Under the pieces are notes generated by a model. It did no database searches. It was given only the letters and a program-made list of their open reading frames with translations, and had not been told where the DNA came from. A DNA stretch of 64,000 nucleotides, from the NCBI GenBank assembly GCA_001600455.1, contig BCKC01000003.1, positions 2,952,315 to 3,016,314 on the forward strand. The letters run 5' to 3'. Within the stretch, counting starts at the first letter, position 1; every line of letters begins with the position of its first letter. Shown here in pieces: positions 1 to 12,492 of this stretch. A program made the translations under genes and the position numbers. The DNA comes from Endocalyx cinctus. Taxonomy: Eukaryota; Ascomycota; Sordariomycetes; Amphisphaeriales; Apiosporaceae.

Positions 1-698
1 CAATTAACTAGCATATTCATCATTTTAAACGCCGCCAACCGGAAGTGGGCCACCATAAATTATTTTACTGATTCAATTCTAATAAGAAGCCCACATCTCA
101 CCACCTCCTCGAGACAACGGTCCCTTAATTCTCCACTTTCCAAAAAACATTTGGCTACATTTGGCCCCCCTCCCCCCTTCCCTATCAGTCAATCCCATCT
201 TCCTACGTTCATCTACCGGAAAGTTGGAGCCTCACGAAACTACTTTCGTCTACAAGCTCCATTCTAATCCCCAATTCTTTTACCCCAAAACAACGTTCCC
301 CTCATCGTTGTTTAATACTTTTTTTTTTCTCCTCTTTATCTCGATATCTTTCTCGGTTACATCATCACCATTCTCGTCGTCGAATATCAACAATTTGAGG
401 CTGGCGACGGAATTTTAATTTTCGCTGTCAGGTAAAAGACGTGGAGGATTTTTCGGATATAGTGACTACCGGCTTTTGGTAATTTGCTTATTGTAGAATT
501 CGCAATTCACCATTTGCACGTCTACGTTCGCATTCTCTTAGCGCGACTTCCCTTGAAGATTTTGCTTTGAGAATAATTTGAACAATATACGGTACGTGCA
601 GTCGTGAGATTTCTTGGGTTGCTTCGCGTTAGCTCTCTCGACCTCATCTGTACTATCTATCATTGCACACGCCTTTTTCTTCTCTTCTTTTTTTCAAG
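1..698. promoter_or_regulatory. Upstream/leader region of the zinc-finger transcription factor gene
   Basis: No supportable gene. The stretch becomes pyrimidine-rich towards the downstream start codon (tracts near 165-180, 318-345 and 670-696), as in many filamentous-fungal leaders. The open frame near 161-418 starts on TTG, is low-complexity and Ser/Phe-rich, and is not credible as a protein. Promoter and 5' UTR function is inferred from position. Confidence 0.5.
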
Positions 699-3681
699 AT
701 GGACGGTGCCCCTCAAAATCCACACCAATTTACTTCTAACAACATAGGCACTTCAGGGTCTAGGTATCCCTCGCCTTCAGGTATTTCACCGCAGCATTTG
801 CAAGGCGCCGCTCAGCACAATCTACCGCCGCTTCATCAGCATAGTCCTGCTATGCAATCCCTCTACGGTAGTCAGCCTCATACGCCGAGAACGCCTGGTA
901 CACCGAACAACCACACTCCTCAACCGCCAAACACCATGAGCCAATACCCTCCTCCTAATCCGGGCCAGGGCCGTGGTTCTTACGGCATGATGCCTAATCA
1001 GTATCCGAACCCGCAGCAGAGCTATCCGACCACTTCTTCGATGATGCCCCAGGCGTCCGTGGCGGCTTCTCACCCTCAACCTATCGCCCCGGCTCCCGCT
1101 ACCGCGCGCCCTCCGGTGCTTCGCCCGATGCCTGCGGGAGGTGTCATGCCTCAACAAGGCTTACCTTCTCCCTATGGAGCGCCTCAGATGATGGCCCATA
1201 TGCAAGACAACGAACAACCCACTCACGTGGTAGGATCTCAAGGTCGACGTGGTATCCTACCCAGTGCTCCCGGTCGCCCTGCTGCCCCCACTGGCAGCGG
1301 CGCTTCCAAGAACACTATAATTCCGCAGAAAGATGCTGATGGGAAATTTCCTTGCCCCCATTGTACCAAGACCTATCTTCATGCCAAGCATCTGAAGCGT
1401 CACCTTCTGCGCCGTAAGTTTTTGTGGATCTGGGCCTATGCCGATATGCTGACTTGATTTCTTAGACACTGGTGATCGCCCGTATATGTGTGTGCTATGC
1501 CGTGATACCTTCTCGCGAAGTGATATCCTGAAGCGTCACTTCCAGAAGTGTTCCATCCGTCGAGGAAACCCTACGGGAGCGAGCCATTTGTCTCACCCCC
1601 AGGCCCACGTTAAGAAGCAGCAGCAGAATGTTCAGAAGGCTAATGACGATTTAAATCACATGAATGGCATGGGTAACATGCCAGGTGATGGTGTGGTTCA
1701 CCCATTCGGTATGGTCCAGATCCAAGATGGTATGGGAAACATGGCCAACGACCAAAACCAGCTTTCTAGGTCTAGTAGCATGAGTCGCATGGACGACAAC
1801 GCCAACCGGGACCGTAGAAACCTTACTGGTTACAACGGTGAAGTTCCGAACTCGATGGCCTCTAACATCAACCCTCAGTTGGCCAATTTCAATATGCCAC
1901 CCAATCAGAATGGCATGCCCATGTACGGAGCTTCTGGCTCAAACCAACAATCTGGCCTTGACTGGTCTCAGATGTTTCCTCAGCCTGGTGCGCAACATAC
2001 CACATACACCAATTCGTTCCCTCCTAATCTTGGACAGAATCAGACCGTACCCAAAACCGAGCCTAACCTCGATTCCGAGAGACCCAATGGCATTCCGGGC
2101 GCATCCTCAACCGACAGCAACGACCGATCGCTATTCTTTTCTAACTGGGAATCCCCGTCCCCCGCCCTCGATCCCTGCCTCCAGCTTTCCAAACAGATCC
2201 TCGATTTCCTCCAATCCACTGGCACCGTTGCCGCCCATCAAATCGATACCATTAATGCCTTCTTTCATCCCACCAATGTTCGGGACTTTCTCAATTCATA
2301 TACTCATTTTCATGTTCATTTTTCTTTTCTACATATTCCTACTTTCCGAATTATGGAGGCCTACACAGGTCTCATTACCGCTATTTGCTGTACCGGTGCC
2401 TGCTATTCCGAACGCGTATCCCCTGATTTGTGTCGGCAAGCGACCGATATTCTAAGCTTAGCGCTCGAGCGCGACTGTGCCCATTTGTCCAGCTTTAGGA
2501 TTGAAGACGGCAAAGATAGAAGAGGTACCGAAAAATTACAAGCGTTAGTACTAACCTCGTCATTATTGACATGGAACGGTGATCCAACTCAACGAGAGAC
2601 GGCACGGCGAATCTTTCCAGCTTTGGCATCAGTCGCGCGAAACTCTAGCCTGTTGCAAGTCAGGAACGACTCTTCTTTGTTTAGTCTTCTCCACCAACCG
2701 AACTTTTCTTTGCAACATCTAAACTCGAATCCATTTGACTGGCCCTCGTGGGTCGAACAGGAGATGCGGATACGGCTTATGCATTTAATCTACGTTTCGG
2801 ATGCTGCCCGAGGCCTTTATTTTAATTGTCCTCCTGAATTCGACGTGTCCGAGATGCATATTCCCCTGCCTGCTGACGATGCTTCGTGGGAGGCCCAATC
2901 AGACGTCGAATGCGCGCAGACTCTCAATCTTTACGGACCCGATGCGGTAAAACTGGCAAATCCCGACGGTTCTCAGCGTAGTAAGCAGCCTGAAATGGAC
3001 TTGGTAATTAAGGCCTTGTTACATGGGTCCATTCAAATTCAACCTGGCAGTACAAATCTTTATGGGAAGTTTATTCTCATACACGCGCTACTGGCCCAAA
3101 TAAGACGTGCTCAAACTGTGGGCACTCTGACCGGGCTGGACGGTTCTTTCACCCCACTTAGTCACAATGACTGGGTCATCTCGAATGGCTCGGACAATGG
3201 CAGCGGAAACACGAGTGCTGTCAATAGTGGGAGAGGAACTCCGGTCCCCACTGCCGATGGCATATCACCTCAGGCATACAAGAGTATCTGCACAGCCCTC
3301 GAGAAGTGGAAGGCATACTGGGATATGGATATGGCAATTCAGTTTCCCCCCTCAGTACCTAGCCCACGACGACAAGGTTTTTCACGAGACGGCATACACT
3401 TCTATTGGCTTGCAAAGTGGATACTCAAGAACACTCGTCCTGGACATCTCGACATAGCACCGGAACAACGATTTAGACAAATTTTTGACGCGCTCAGATT
3501 AGTTAAGACTTGGGCATTGTCGGACGGTGCTGCCAGAGGCGAAGAGTTCGGTTCTGTTGGCCAAATTGACTCCGACTATGGTGTGACAAATCTCACACTG
3601 GATCTGTCGAGTTTATTTAAGCCTTTACCTTTGGTCGTAGAATCTAACGCAGTTACTTCGATCAAGGCAGAACCGTGTTGA
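699..3681 (+). CDS. C2H2 zinc-finger transcription factor with fungal-specific transcription factor domain
   Basis: Likely a nuclear DNA-binding regulator. Two exons, 699-1413 and 1466-3681; the 52-bp intron (GTAAGT..TTAG) lies inside the zinc-finger region, and removing it restores the linker HTGDRPY. Product about 976 residues. Residues 1-215 are Pro/Gln/Asn-rich and disordered. Finger 1 (about 217-240) is C-x2-C-x12-H-x4-H. Finger 2 (about 246-268) is C-x2-C-x12-H-x3-C, so its last ligand is Cys. A disordered Asn/Met-rich stretch follows. The C-terminal half (about 470-900) has the helical pattern of the fungal-specific domain that usually accompanies Zn2Cys6 or C2H2 regulators. The start is the ATG in CAAGATGG; an in-frame upstream TTG is ignored. 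Targets cannot be told from sequence, so no gene name is given. Confidence 0.88.
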
Positions 3682-6179
3682 GCTCGACGGGTATGCACGA
3701 GGTACTTGCATTTTCCCCCAGCATTTGCGGCGTTTTCGGACAAGATTTATTTTATTTTCCCACCCAAAAGTTGTATTCACCTTTTTTTTCAATCTGCATT
3801 GAACCAGCATCGCGGTGGCACCTTGTGATTTGCATTTTCCGGGATGGTTCTCGACGAATTAGACTGTGGTTTCCGCATTTAGACGACGATTAGACTTCAA
3901 TAGGAGGTTTCAAGGCATATCTATGCACCTCCATGAGCAGGAAGGGGTTATGATGTTTTATGTTTGTTTAAAGATGACGAGTACTAGATTCGTGTTGTGT
4001 CCGTCACTATCGTGCGCTTTCATTCATGAGAACGGTGACGACAACAGTGGGAGCAAAGCCCAGCATTGCTGTGCCTTTCTCTCCTGCTTTTCAGTTGCTG
4101 TTTTTGTTTTTTCTCTTACGTCAGATATGATTAGACCTGCAGATGATCTAAATATATGGTTTCCTTCACATTTTGAGTGCGTTACAGATGCTTGCGCGTT
4201 TATGTTATGTATGCTTAGGTAAACATTTGAGTGGTGCAACTTGAGAGGTATAATGGTCCAAGCTTCTAGTGACGACGTGATTGGTGAATAGGCTGTCTCA
4301 CTTATCTGTAACTCTCATGGAATACTATGAGTGTTTGCGTATTCCTATGTATTACATTTCGACGTTATGCGCCGGAGCTAGTTGAGAGTCCGGGTCACCA
4401 ATTCTTGACCGTCTATTCTCGGAGTTGGCAATATAAGACTCTAGCAAAGCATGCCGCGTTTACCTTGGAAGTAGTTATATATCAAGCCGTCCCCTTTGCC
4501 ACTTACACTTCAAAGTACTAAATGCATAACTCAAGTCACCCACGACCTCTTGGAGATTAAAAACGTAGAAAATCAACCCAATGGGAGAAGCAGCATGTTT
4601 ATGGAAACTATAATCTAGAGAGTATTATTGCCTTTGTTAGTCTTCTCTACCAAATCTATCGAAAGTTTCTTACTATAGTTCTCTTCTCTCTGTTCAATTT
4701 GTCAGGGAGGGAAAAAGTCGGAGAAAATGAACCGAAGGCTCAGGTCATATACATATTTTCCGGCGGGGGGGGGGGAGGAGCAGGACAACCAATGACCGCG
4801 CGCTCTCCCATCTATTGATAAAATACCAAAACATTCGCAGCCAGATTTTTGCGTGTTTGCGCGGAGAGCCTATATATAGTGAGCACCTAGCAACAAATCA
4901 ACATGGTCAAAGCAAAGGCCGAGAGGCATGGTGGGAAGGCGGTGACCCTTGTTTCCACATAGCCCGAGCACTGTGGACAAACCCCGGCGAAATACCGATC
5001 GCGGCAGTTTTTATGGGCAAAAAGGGCACCTCATCTACACCGAATTATATGGTCCAGTACTAAGTAGGGCTTGGATCGGAGGTGGTGAAGGATGTTGTTT
5101 GCTCAACTAAGGGGAGTGAATAGGCTATTAGGTACTTTTCCGCTGCCCTCGGACCCAGGCGACAACTCGATAGATAAAACGTGAGTATCATTCATGTGCC
5201 GGCTTCTTCTTCGGGCGCGGCTATAAACTTTTGTTATGATCTGGCTGAGAAATGATTTTCAAGAGGACTTGCGAAGCTGTGTTTTTTTTTTTTTTCGAAA
5301 GGGGGGGTTGGCCGCTGGATTTCCGACCTACTTCATCAGGTGTGCTACGCTCTTGCATCAAGACAGTTGCGGTGTGATGCTACATACATGCAGGATAGTT
5401 TTCTGTTTAGAAGAAGCACGACAGTGGCGGAATATCTCATGTTTTCGGGAAGATGCCTAGCTCCCGATCTTTTTTTCTCGCCCCGGCGTCCCCGAAAGTC
5501 AAGAATCAAAATCCTCAAACAAGTATATTCGTAGCCCCAAATATGAGTATACGCACGCCGCGTAGATAAGAGATAACTAGCCGATCTGTTCTATACACCC
5601 TCTTGAAGGGCATCTTTGCTTGTCCAGGATCAGTGTGACACGTAGGGAATACAGCTCCTGCTTGCTCTGCACTGATTGGGAAGCATCAAATCTATACAAA
5701 TCAGACCACGGACAAATACGAAACTGTAATGGTCGGTGTATGAACCATGATGCCTGTAGACTACAACTACCGGGTTCGGTACCGGGCCTGGGTAATAACT
5801 TTCCCGGTTAACATTAGAATGGGCGGTGACAGTCGGACGTAAAGGTGTACCAAGATGCCTGTCGAGACTTATAACTTCCCGGTAAAAAGAATCTGTATCA
5901 GTGCCCAGCGCAGAAATAAATCCCCCTGAATGACCGGTGAGTTACTGTTATGACTTTACTTCAATCAAACTGCCTGCACGTATGAGTTCACGTAACATAA
6001 ACATGTAGTGGTACACAAGCGACATATGGGATAGCACAGCACAATATAGTACAATAATTCGCTACGGAACAAAAAAAAACGTCCCAACATGATCTTCCGA
6101 ACCTAAGAAAGGAGGGGCCGTTTTCTCACGACGGAAGCTACTTGGATTTTCACATCTCAACATGAGCATGCTGACGATA
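3682..6179. other. Intergenic region, no supported gene
   Basis: About 2.5 kb after the transcription factor gene. The first few hundred bases are probably its 3' UTR. Open frames here are short, lack family features and overlap on both strands. It holds a short G tract at 4765-4774 and a T tract near 5281-5295. I see no tRNA or repeat array. Confidence 0.5.
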
Positions 6180-6350
6180 TCACCGGTCCTTTGGATTTCG
6201 CTCCACGGTAGTGATGCGGGGCGTTATAGCCTCCAGCGCAGCCTTGTCTTTCTCGGTAGGCGTGAGGCCGTACCGCTCCTCTGCCCGGTCCGACAGCTGC
6301 ATACCTAAGATGCCCCAGCCTATAAGGCCGACCCCGACACCTAATCGCAT
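6180..6350 (-). CDS. Small conserved-type one-pass membrane protein (56 aa)
   Basis: Function unknown. The peptide begins MRLGVGVG and has one hydrophobic, Gly-rich segment (about residues 3-19, LGVGVGLIGWGILGMQL). A charged tail follows with SDRAEERYG, TPTEKDKAAL and a Pro/Arg-rich end. From memory, this layout (short Gly-rich membrane helix, then L-SDRAEE and TEKDK) matches a small uncharacterised protein found in many Pezizomycotina; I cannot confirm this by search. The frame stays open upstream (…FRNLSPRM), so a short 5' exon ending at an AAAAG acceptor could add residues. I chose the first in-frame ATG. A mitochondrial or ER membrane location is plausible, not shown. Confidence 0.5.
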   Translation of the reverse strand: MRLGVGVGLIGWGILGMQLSDRAEERYGLTPTEKDKAALEAITPRITTVERNPKDR

Positions 6351-9024
6351 ACGAGGCGAGAGATTACGGAAAGATCTTTTATTTTTAGATTTGCAATTCC
6401 ATACCAACCAACCCCCCCTTTATTGGGCGGGGAGGTTGTGGGAGCGGTTTAAGCCGGTTAGTTTATCATATTTCTCATTGTGTGACAAGAGAGGAAATAA
6501 GAAATAGGGGGATGACGAAGAAAAAAAAAATCTCGGGTGGAAAAGTGGCGCGTGGCGGGAGAGAAATTTGTGATGGAAGAAAAAAAAAAAAAAATAAAAG
6601 TCAGGTGAGAGTTATATGTAGCAAGACGAGTGAGGCATATCGTTGTCAGCACAGATGCAGTATATGTGCAGCAGTATACCAATGGAAAGAGAGTAAGGGG
6701 TAAAAAAAAAGGCTTTACTTGACTCACTGAAGAAGCGACATTGCAGGGTCTAGTATTCTTGGATTGCTTGGATTCTCGGTCCTTCTCACCCCCCTTTACT
6801 ACGTTGCTTCGTGTAGCTGTTATATATGTTTCTATCTCTATTTCTATCTCTCTACCTCAAAGAGAAGGTGATTGATTGGTGGTGGTGGGAAATTATGTAA
6901 TAGGTGATGGTGTAAATTTGAATGGCGGAGATACTTGCTTGGTTGGTTAGTATCGGCGTGGCGTGGCGTGGTTTTCTGAGGTTGAGATGATGATCATTGA
7001 TAGAGTATTTTTCCTGGTAGGTTTCATCTAATATGGTGATGAACGAATTGGTGGTTGTCGATTAATCAATCAACGGTCAAATCAGATAGAAAATACGAAC
7101 AAACTCGTATCATTCATATGCATGAGTCACGAGAAAGATAGAGAGAAAAAAAAAATAAAGAAGTGATGTATCAAATAAAAATAAAAAGAGGTAATAAAAT
7201 AAAAATAAATTTCCGAATATTTGTGAATAAGAGACCAAAGATATGCACGGCGGTGAAAATGGCTTGATGATGTCGATTTGGTATTTTATTTTATATAAAA
7301 AGTCAAGATATTGCGAGGAGCTAGAAGCTGTCGTGATACGTCTACTGCATATTGTGTCTCGTGGGCTAATACTGGATGTAAGTATACTTAGTACTAGGTA
7401 TACCACCTAACAGCCTAGGTTAGGTACCTAGGTAGTGTGTTAAGCGAGTGCTAAAGGTAGTAATTAGGTACCTAGGTAAGTATTTAAGTTAGGTAATTAG
7501 TCCTCATTTTATTCACTTACCCATCTTGGTTAATGGAAATACTTATATTAGTAGATAATTTTACAGATGAATATATCCTCTATAACGATACTTCAACAAT
7601 CATCCCAGAAATAAATATGTTATGAACGGGGCTATAAGAGTATCTTCATATATTATACTTCAATATCGAAGGTCACAATCCGAGACACAGTATACCGTAT
7701 ACAATATAGTAAGATGGATATATAATATATCAATGTCGGTATAACTTATCTCTCGGATAACTCCTACTCCTACTCCTAACTTCTATTCCTACACTACATA
7801 TCATTCGCTTCTGACCTTCTGTGACGCTTTCCTTTTTTAACTTATCCTAATCGCTCGGATATAATCCGGCAATCACCAAACACTTGACATAGCAAATCAG
7901 CTCTTGTACTCGTTGATCTACAATGCCTTCTTAACGACGATCCTATGCATCCAGATGTACGACGGACAAGTTAATACCAGCATCACCAATAATATATGAC
8001 TCGGTAGTTTTCCTCCTTAGGTCCAACTTTTATCCTGTATACACCATAATTACCTATAATAATACACATGGGCACGGGCTTCGGTCTACAGTCTCATTCA
8101 CCATGTCACCGTGACGAAACATTTGTGCACAGTGACTTTATTCGGTAATGTTCGCCGCAATCTAACTTTTCACAGCTCGTTTAACAACGGAAATGCCAGC
8201 CACTACCGATTCGTCTCTACGCCATCTTTTCCGACTGACCTGGGCAGCTTGTGAATGGGGAATCCGTTCTAGAAGTACCAAGCCGAAGAATCACTCACTA
8301 GTCTGGTACATCGATATGTACATTAAGGTACATACGGGTTTGAACCACATTGAAACTATATGGTAAACGAAATAGAAACGTTTTCCAATACTTTTGAAAC
8401 GCTGGCTACTTCTCGATATGGTCATACTCTTAGCATGATACTCGTGTTGATAAAGGTATACAACTGTGACATGGGTCTGTGTTGTGAGTAACTACATAAT
8501 TGGAATACTATCCAATTAGCAACGGCGACGGCAGGTAAAAGTACTTACCAACCTCATCCGTTACCCATCGGTGGCATCAAGTCGGGTCTCAAATATTTCC
8601 TTCTTGATCAAGCCGGCCAATGCTGGCAATGGCTTTAAAAGCCTCGTAGTGCTAGCTAGTACGGGCAATAGAAAATCGTCTTTCCTGTCGCAGGATCAAC
8701 TTCAAGTGATTATAGATCGACGTGAGAAAAGCTTCCTACCTAGGTAGCTATCCTCTACTGTACCATGTATTTCTGGATTATACCTTTTTTACATTATCGC
8801 CGGTTTTCTTTATAAAGTGTTTGGCGGGGCACCTGTCAAGTCTACATGTAGTTCCGCCTATCGACGATAAGATAAGAGATAAGAAATTTTAGGTCGCTTC
8901 TCAACCCCCACACCCTCCGCCATTTTAAATTTTTTTTTTTTAAAGCGTAAACGTTGGAGGAAGCAGAATAGAGAGAACAAAAAAAAAATAGGCTTCTCAT
9001 CGTCAATCACAGTAAACATCCACG
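6351..9024. other. AT-rich intergenic region between microprotein (-) and NOG1 (+)
   Basis: About 2.7 kb with no supportable gene. Contains A-rich tracts (around 6515-6600 and 7145-7210), a TAGGTACCTAGGT-type repeat cluster at 7391-7500, and a pyrimidine/A-rich leader just before the NOG1 start (8930-9000). Frames on the minus strand here are low-complexity Phe/Leu/Ser and rejected. Confidence 0.5.
7391..7500. repeat. Cluster of TAGGTA/TACCTA palindromic units
   Basis: Several copies of TAGGTA and its complement TACCTA, including TAGGTACCTAGGTA-like palindromes, are packed in about 110 bp. Similar clusters occur at 19530-19765, 25385-25425, 29511-29572, 56291-56620 and 59895-60160. They lie only between genes. 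Confidence 0.6.
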
Positions 9025-11132
9025 ATGAAGACCACCTGGAAAGATATCCCTCCGGTACCGACGTCCCAGGAGTTTCTCGACATCGTATTGTCGAGAACTC
9101 AGCGGCGTCTACCTACCCAGATTCGATCGGGTTTCAAGATCTCCCGTATCAGAGGTATGTGTTGTTTGATTATACGTCTTTCCTTTACTCCGACTCAATA
9201 GGGCTGCAATTCTCTAACTCGTATACGTAGGATTCTATACTCGCAAGGTTAAGTTCACCCAGGAGACATTCTCCGAGAAATTCGCCGCTATCCTCGAGAG
9301 TTTCCCCCGCCTACAAGACATACATCCTTTCCACAAGGATTTATTGAACACCCTTTATGATGCCGACCACTTTCGTATCGCACTTGGCCATCTTTCCACC
9401 GCCAAACACTTGATAGAAACCATATCCCGCGACTATGTTCGTCTCCTCAAATATGCCCAGAGTTTATATCAGTGCAAGCAGTTGAAGCGTGCTGCGCTTG
9501 GCCGTATGGCAACTATCACAAAGCGTCTCAAGGATCCGTTGTTATACCTCGATCAAGTTCGTCAGCATTTGGGTCGTCTTCCATCCATCGACCCTAACAC
9601 GAGAACTCTTCTCATTTGCGGATACCCGAACGTTGGAAAATCCTCTTTCCTGAAGAGCATTACCCGTGCCGACGTGGACGTGCAGCCATACGCCTTCACG
9701 ACCAAAAGCTTGTTTGTTGGTCACTTTGATTACAAATATCTCCGCTTCCAAGCGATTGATACCCCCGGTATTTTGGATCACCCTCTCGAGGAGATGAACA
9801 CCATCGAAATGCAGAGTATCACCGCTATTGCTCACTTACGATCAGCCATCCTCTACTTCATGGATCTCTCGGAGCAATGCGGTTATAGTATTCATGCTCA
9901 GATGCAGCTCTTTAAAAGCATAAAACCTCTGTTTGCGAACAAACTGGTTTTCATTGTTGTCAACAAGATCGATATCCTTCGACCAGAGGAGCTAGATGCT
10001 AAGACGGGCGGTGAGCTTCAGGCCCTGGTTTCGTCCGGCGAGGTTGAGTTGCTACAGCTCTCTTGCAACACGCAAGAGGGTGTTCAAGAGGTTAAGAATG
10101 CGGCTTGCGAGCGACTTCTTGCGGAACGAGTAGCTCAAAAACTAAAGGCTGGTACTTCCAACAGTGGTGCTGTTGGCGGAAGATTGGCCGATGTCATGAC
10201 GAGAATCCATGTTGCGCAGCCTATGGGTGGTGAGGCTAGGGAAACGTTCATCCCCGAAGCCGTTGTATCGCTTAAGAAATATGACAAGAACGACCCCGAA
10301 CGACGTCTTCTGGCGCGCGACGTCGAGGAAGCCAACGGAGGCGCTGGTGTATTTAATGTTGATCTCAGGGCCGACTATATCCTTGAGAATTCTGACTGGA
10401 AGTACGACAAGATTCCGGAAGTCTTGAACGGTATGAACGTTGCAGACTATATTGATCCAGATATCGACGCCAAGTTGCAGGCATTAGAAGAGGAAGAGGA
10501 GCGACTTGAGGAAGAAGGTTACTATGATTCCGACGAGGAGGTCAGCGATGCAGAAGAGCAAGAGTTGCATCAAAAGGCAAACATTATTCGCGAGAAACAG
10601 GAGCAGATTCGCAACGAGGCGAGAATGCGAAAAGTCAAGAATCGTGCCGCACTGCCACGTACGGCGATCAAGAAGCCTCTTTCGCAGCTCGAAGACTCTC
10701 TTGATCAGCTTGGTGTCGATACACATGATCTAGGATTAAGAGCACGTGCACAGTCGACCACGCGGGGTCGCTCGCTCACTCGAAGCAGACTGGGCACCGA
10801 AGACTCGAATGCCATGGATATTGACAGCACACCGAGAGATAGATTGAGATCGAAGAGCCGTGCGAGAAGCCAGCCGGCAACGAACCGACGTGAAGATGGC
10901 GTCACAGATGAATTGACACGAACTAAAGTTGAGAAGCAAGCTAAGTTGGCCCAGAGGAAGATGAACCGTATGGCTAGGCAGGGAGAGGCAGACAGGCACA
11001 TTGCAGCATCACTGCCCAAACACTTGGTACGTTACCTTCTCAACGAAGCCCCCTTGGTTGTGATGACACTGAAACTGACTTCTATTATAGTTTGCTGGAA
11101 AGAGAACCATGGGCAAGACGTCTCGGCGTTAA
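9025..11132 (+). CDS. NOG1: Nucleolar GTP-binding protein 1 (60S ribosome biogenesis GTPase)
   Basis: GTPase of the nucleolus and nucleoplasm that associates with pre-60S particles. Three exons: 9025-9154, 9231-11026, 11091-11132; introns of 76 and 64 bp. Product about 655 residues, close to yeast Nog1. The N-terminus ([20 protein letters not shown]) and the region around [16 protein letters not shown] match the family. G1 is GYPNVGKSS (about 174-182), G3 is DTPG (about 220-223) and G4 is NKID (about 288-291). A Glu-rich acidic segment (about 460-500) precedes a basic Arg/Ser tail. The last exon encodes [13 protein letters not shown], the family's usual end, and shows that the continuous frame past 11027 is intron read-through. 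ATG 9025 is the only start giving the conserved N-terminus. Confidence 0.96.
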
Positions 11133-11548
11133 GGTGGAAGCGTCCCTTTTCCTGCATTTTTTCGATCACACTATGTCGAGCTCTGCGGTTACGATGAGGG
11201 AATGTCGATATTTTACTGTTAAATGGCGTTTCGGAGTTCAATGAGGGATGATTATAGAACCAAGACATCAACACCTATATATCATGAGAAAAGGGATATA
11301 AAATACCAATATTTATGAATAGCTAAATCTACTTCCACGTACTGAACCATATCATGTGTTGGCTCGTTCTGTCTAACGCACGTATACTAGATATAACGAT
11401 GAGGTGCCATGGTGATTCCCTCTCTATGAAACTGCAATCTGCCCTAGATAAGGAAGTCGCATGTGAGATAAAACGGACGTCTACATGCTTCCAGTGAGAT
11501 CTTTTTTGTGCTATCAGTAGTCCTTCGTTTTTATTTATTTCCAATGTC
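11133..11548. other. Convergent intergenic region
   Basis: About 0.4 kb between the 3' ends of NOG1 (+) and the nucleotidase (-); it presumably holds both 3' UTRs and poly(A) sites. Nothing else seen. Confidence 0.5.
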
Positions 11549-12492
11549 TTACGTGGTTGACTTGAAGAACTGTGGGAATATATCTCTTAACTCTTCCAGA
11601 TGTCGAATTTGATATCGAGATGCAGGGGTTGGCGGCACCGGCACATCCTCTTCGACTAGATGAGCCGTAGTCCAGCCTAAGTTTTGTGAACTGACACAAT
11701 TGCCATATGAATCGTCTTGACACGTACGTGAGAATAAGTAAATATATCGTAAGAGGAAAATGAATCTACGTGGACATGAATATAATACTGATACGTACCG
11801 ACAAAATAGCAGTCGTTGACCTGATCCACCCCCGCCTCTTTCATTGCCTTCATGTACATATCTTTATGAGGTTTACAGACGAACGGCACTTGAGAATAGT
11901 CGCAGTAAGTGAGGCCTTCGAACATATCCTCGACCCCTAAAAGGCGGACGACTCGTCGTGCGTGGTTTACGTAAGCATTGGTCAACAGCCACGGCTTTAC
12001 CTTGATGGTGTCCAGATCCTGCAGAAGTTTCCTCAGCTGCGGGTTGGGCTTGATGATATCCCCCAGCGGCAAGGCATCGTCGACTTTGGCGTTATACTCC
12101 AAGGGGTCGATCTGGTGGTGGCGGACGAGTCCTTCGATGGCGAGACCATAGTTTTTATAGTACTCTTGGTGTAGCCTGATGGCTTCCTCTTCTGATATCC
12201 CCAGATGCTTGGCGAAGTAGGTGTCTATCAGACCTGCCATCAGGTCATGGACTTTGGCACCTATTTTTTTTAAGAGGGGGTTAGTTGATGAATTAGTCAT
12301 AATAATTATGTCTGTTGAGTTATGACGCACTTCTTGGGTATAGACAGTTATCGATGTCACTGTAAAATCGAATATATATGTATTAGATGATGACTCCTTA
12401 GATGATGTTACTTGACAGATGTGAAGGACTCACAAGAATAGTACGGGTCGGGAAACGGTTGTCCCGCTGGATCCTGTTTCTTGAGACCCCAT
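11549..12492 (-). CDS. HAD-superfamily pyrimidine 5'-nucleotidase, SDT1/PHM8 type
   Basis: Likely cytosolic phosphatase of nucleoside monophosphates, as for yeast Sdt1 and Phm8. Four exons on the minus strand: 12492-12434, 12359-12331, 12260-11799, 11715-11549; introns of 74, 70 and 83 bp. Product about 238 residues, typical of the family. The motifs appear only after splicing. Motif I FFDIDNCLYP has Asp21 (nucleophile) and Asp23 across the exon 1/2 junction. Motif II is LLTNA with Thr123; motif III is CKP with Lys159. Motif IV DDS has Asp184/Asp185 right at the exon 3/4 junction. The helical cap contains the EYNAKVDDALPL region seen in this subfamily. The 29-bp exon 2 is unusually small but is required for the first motif. 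Diverges from the gene at 13230. Confidence 0.9.

Noticed and set aside
161..418. Open frame in the leader of the transcription factor gene
   Set aside because: Opens on TTG, is low-complexity Ser/Phe/Pro, and lies in a pyrimidine-rich leader.
822..1157. Arg/His-rich minus-strand frame
   Set aside because: Antisense shadow of the Pro/Gln-rich start of the transcription factor.
11027..11197. Continued NOG1 frame past codon KHL
   Set aside because: The GTACGT..TATAG intron and a short last exon restore the family's C-terminus; the continuation is intron read-through.
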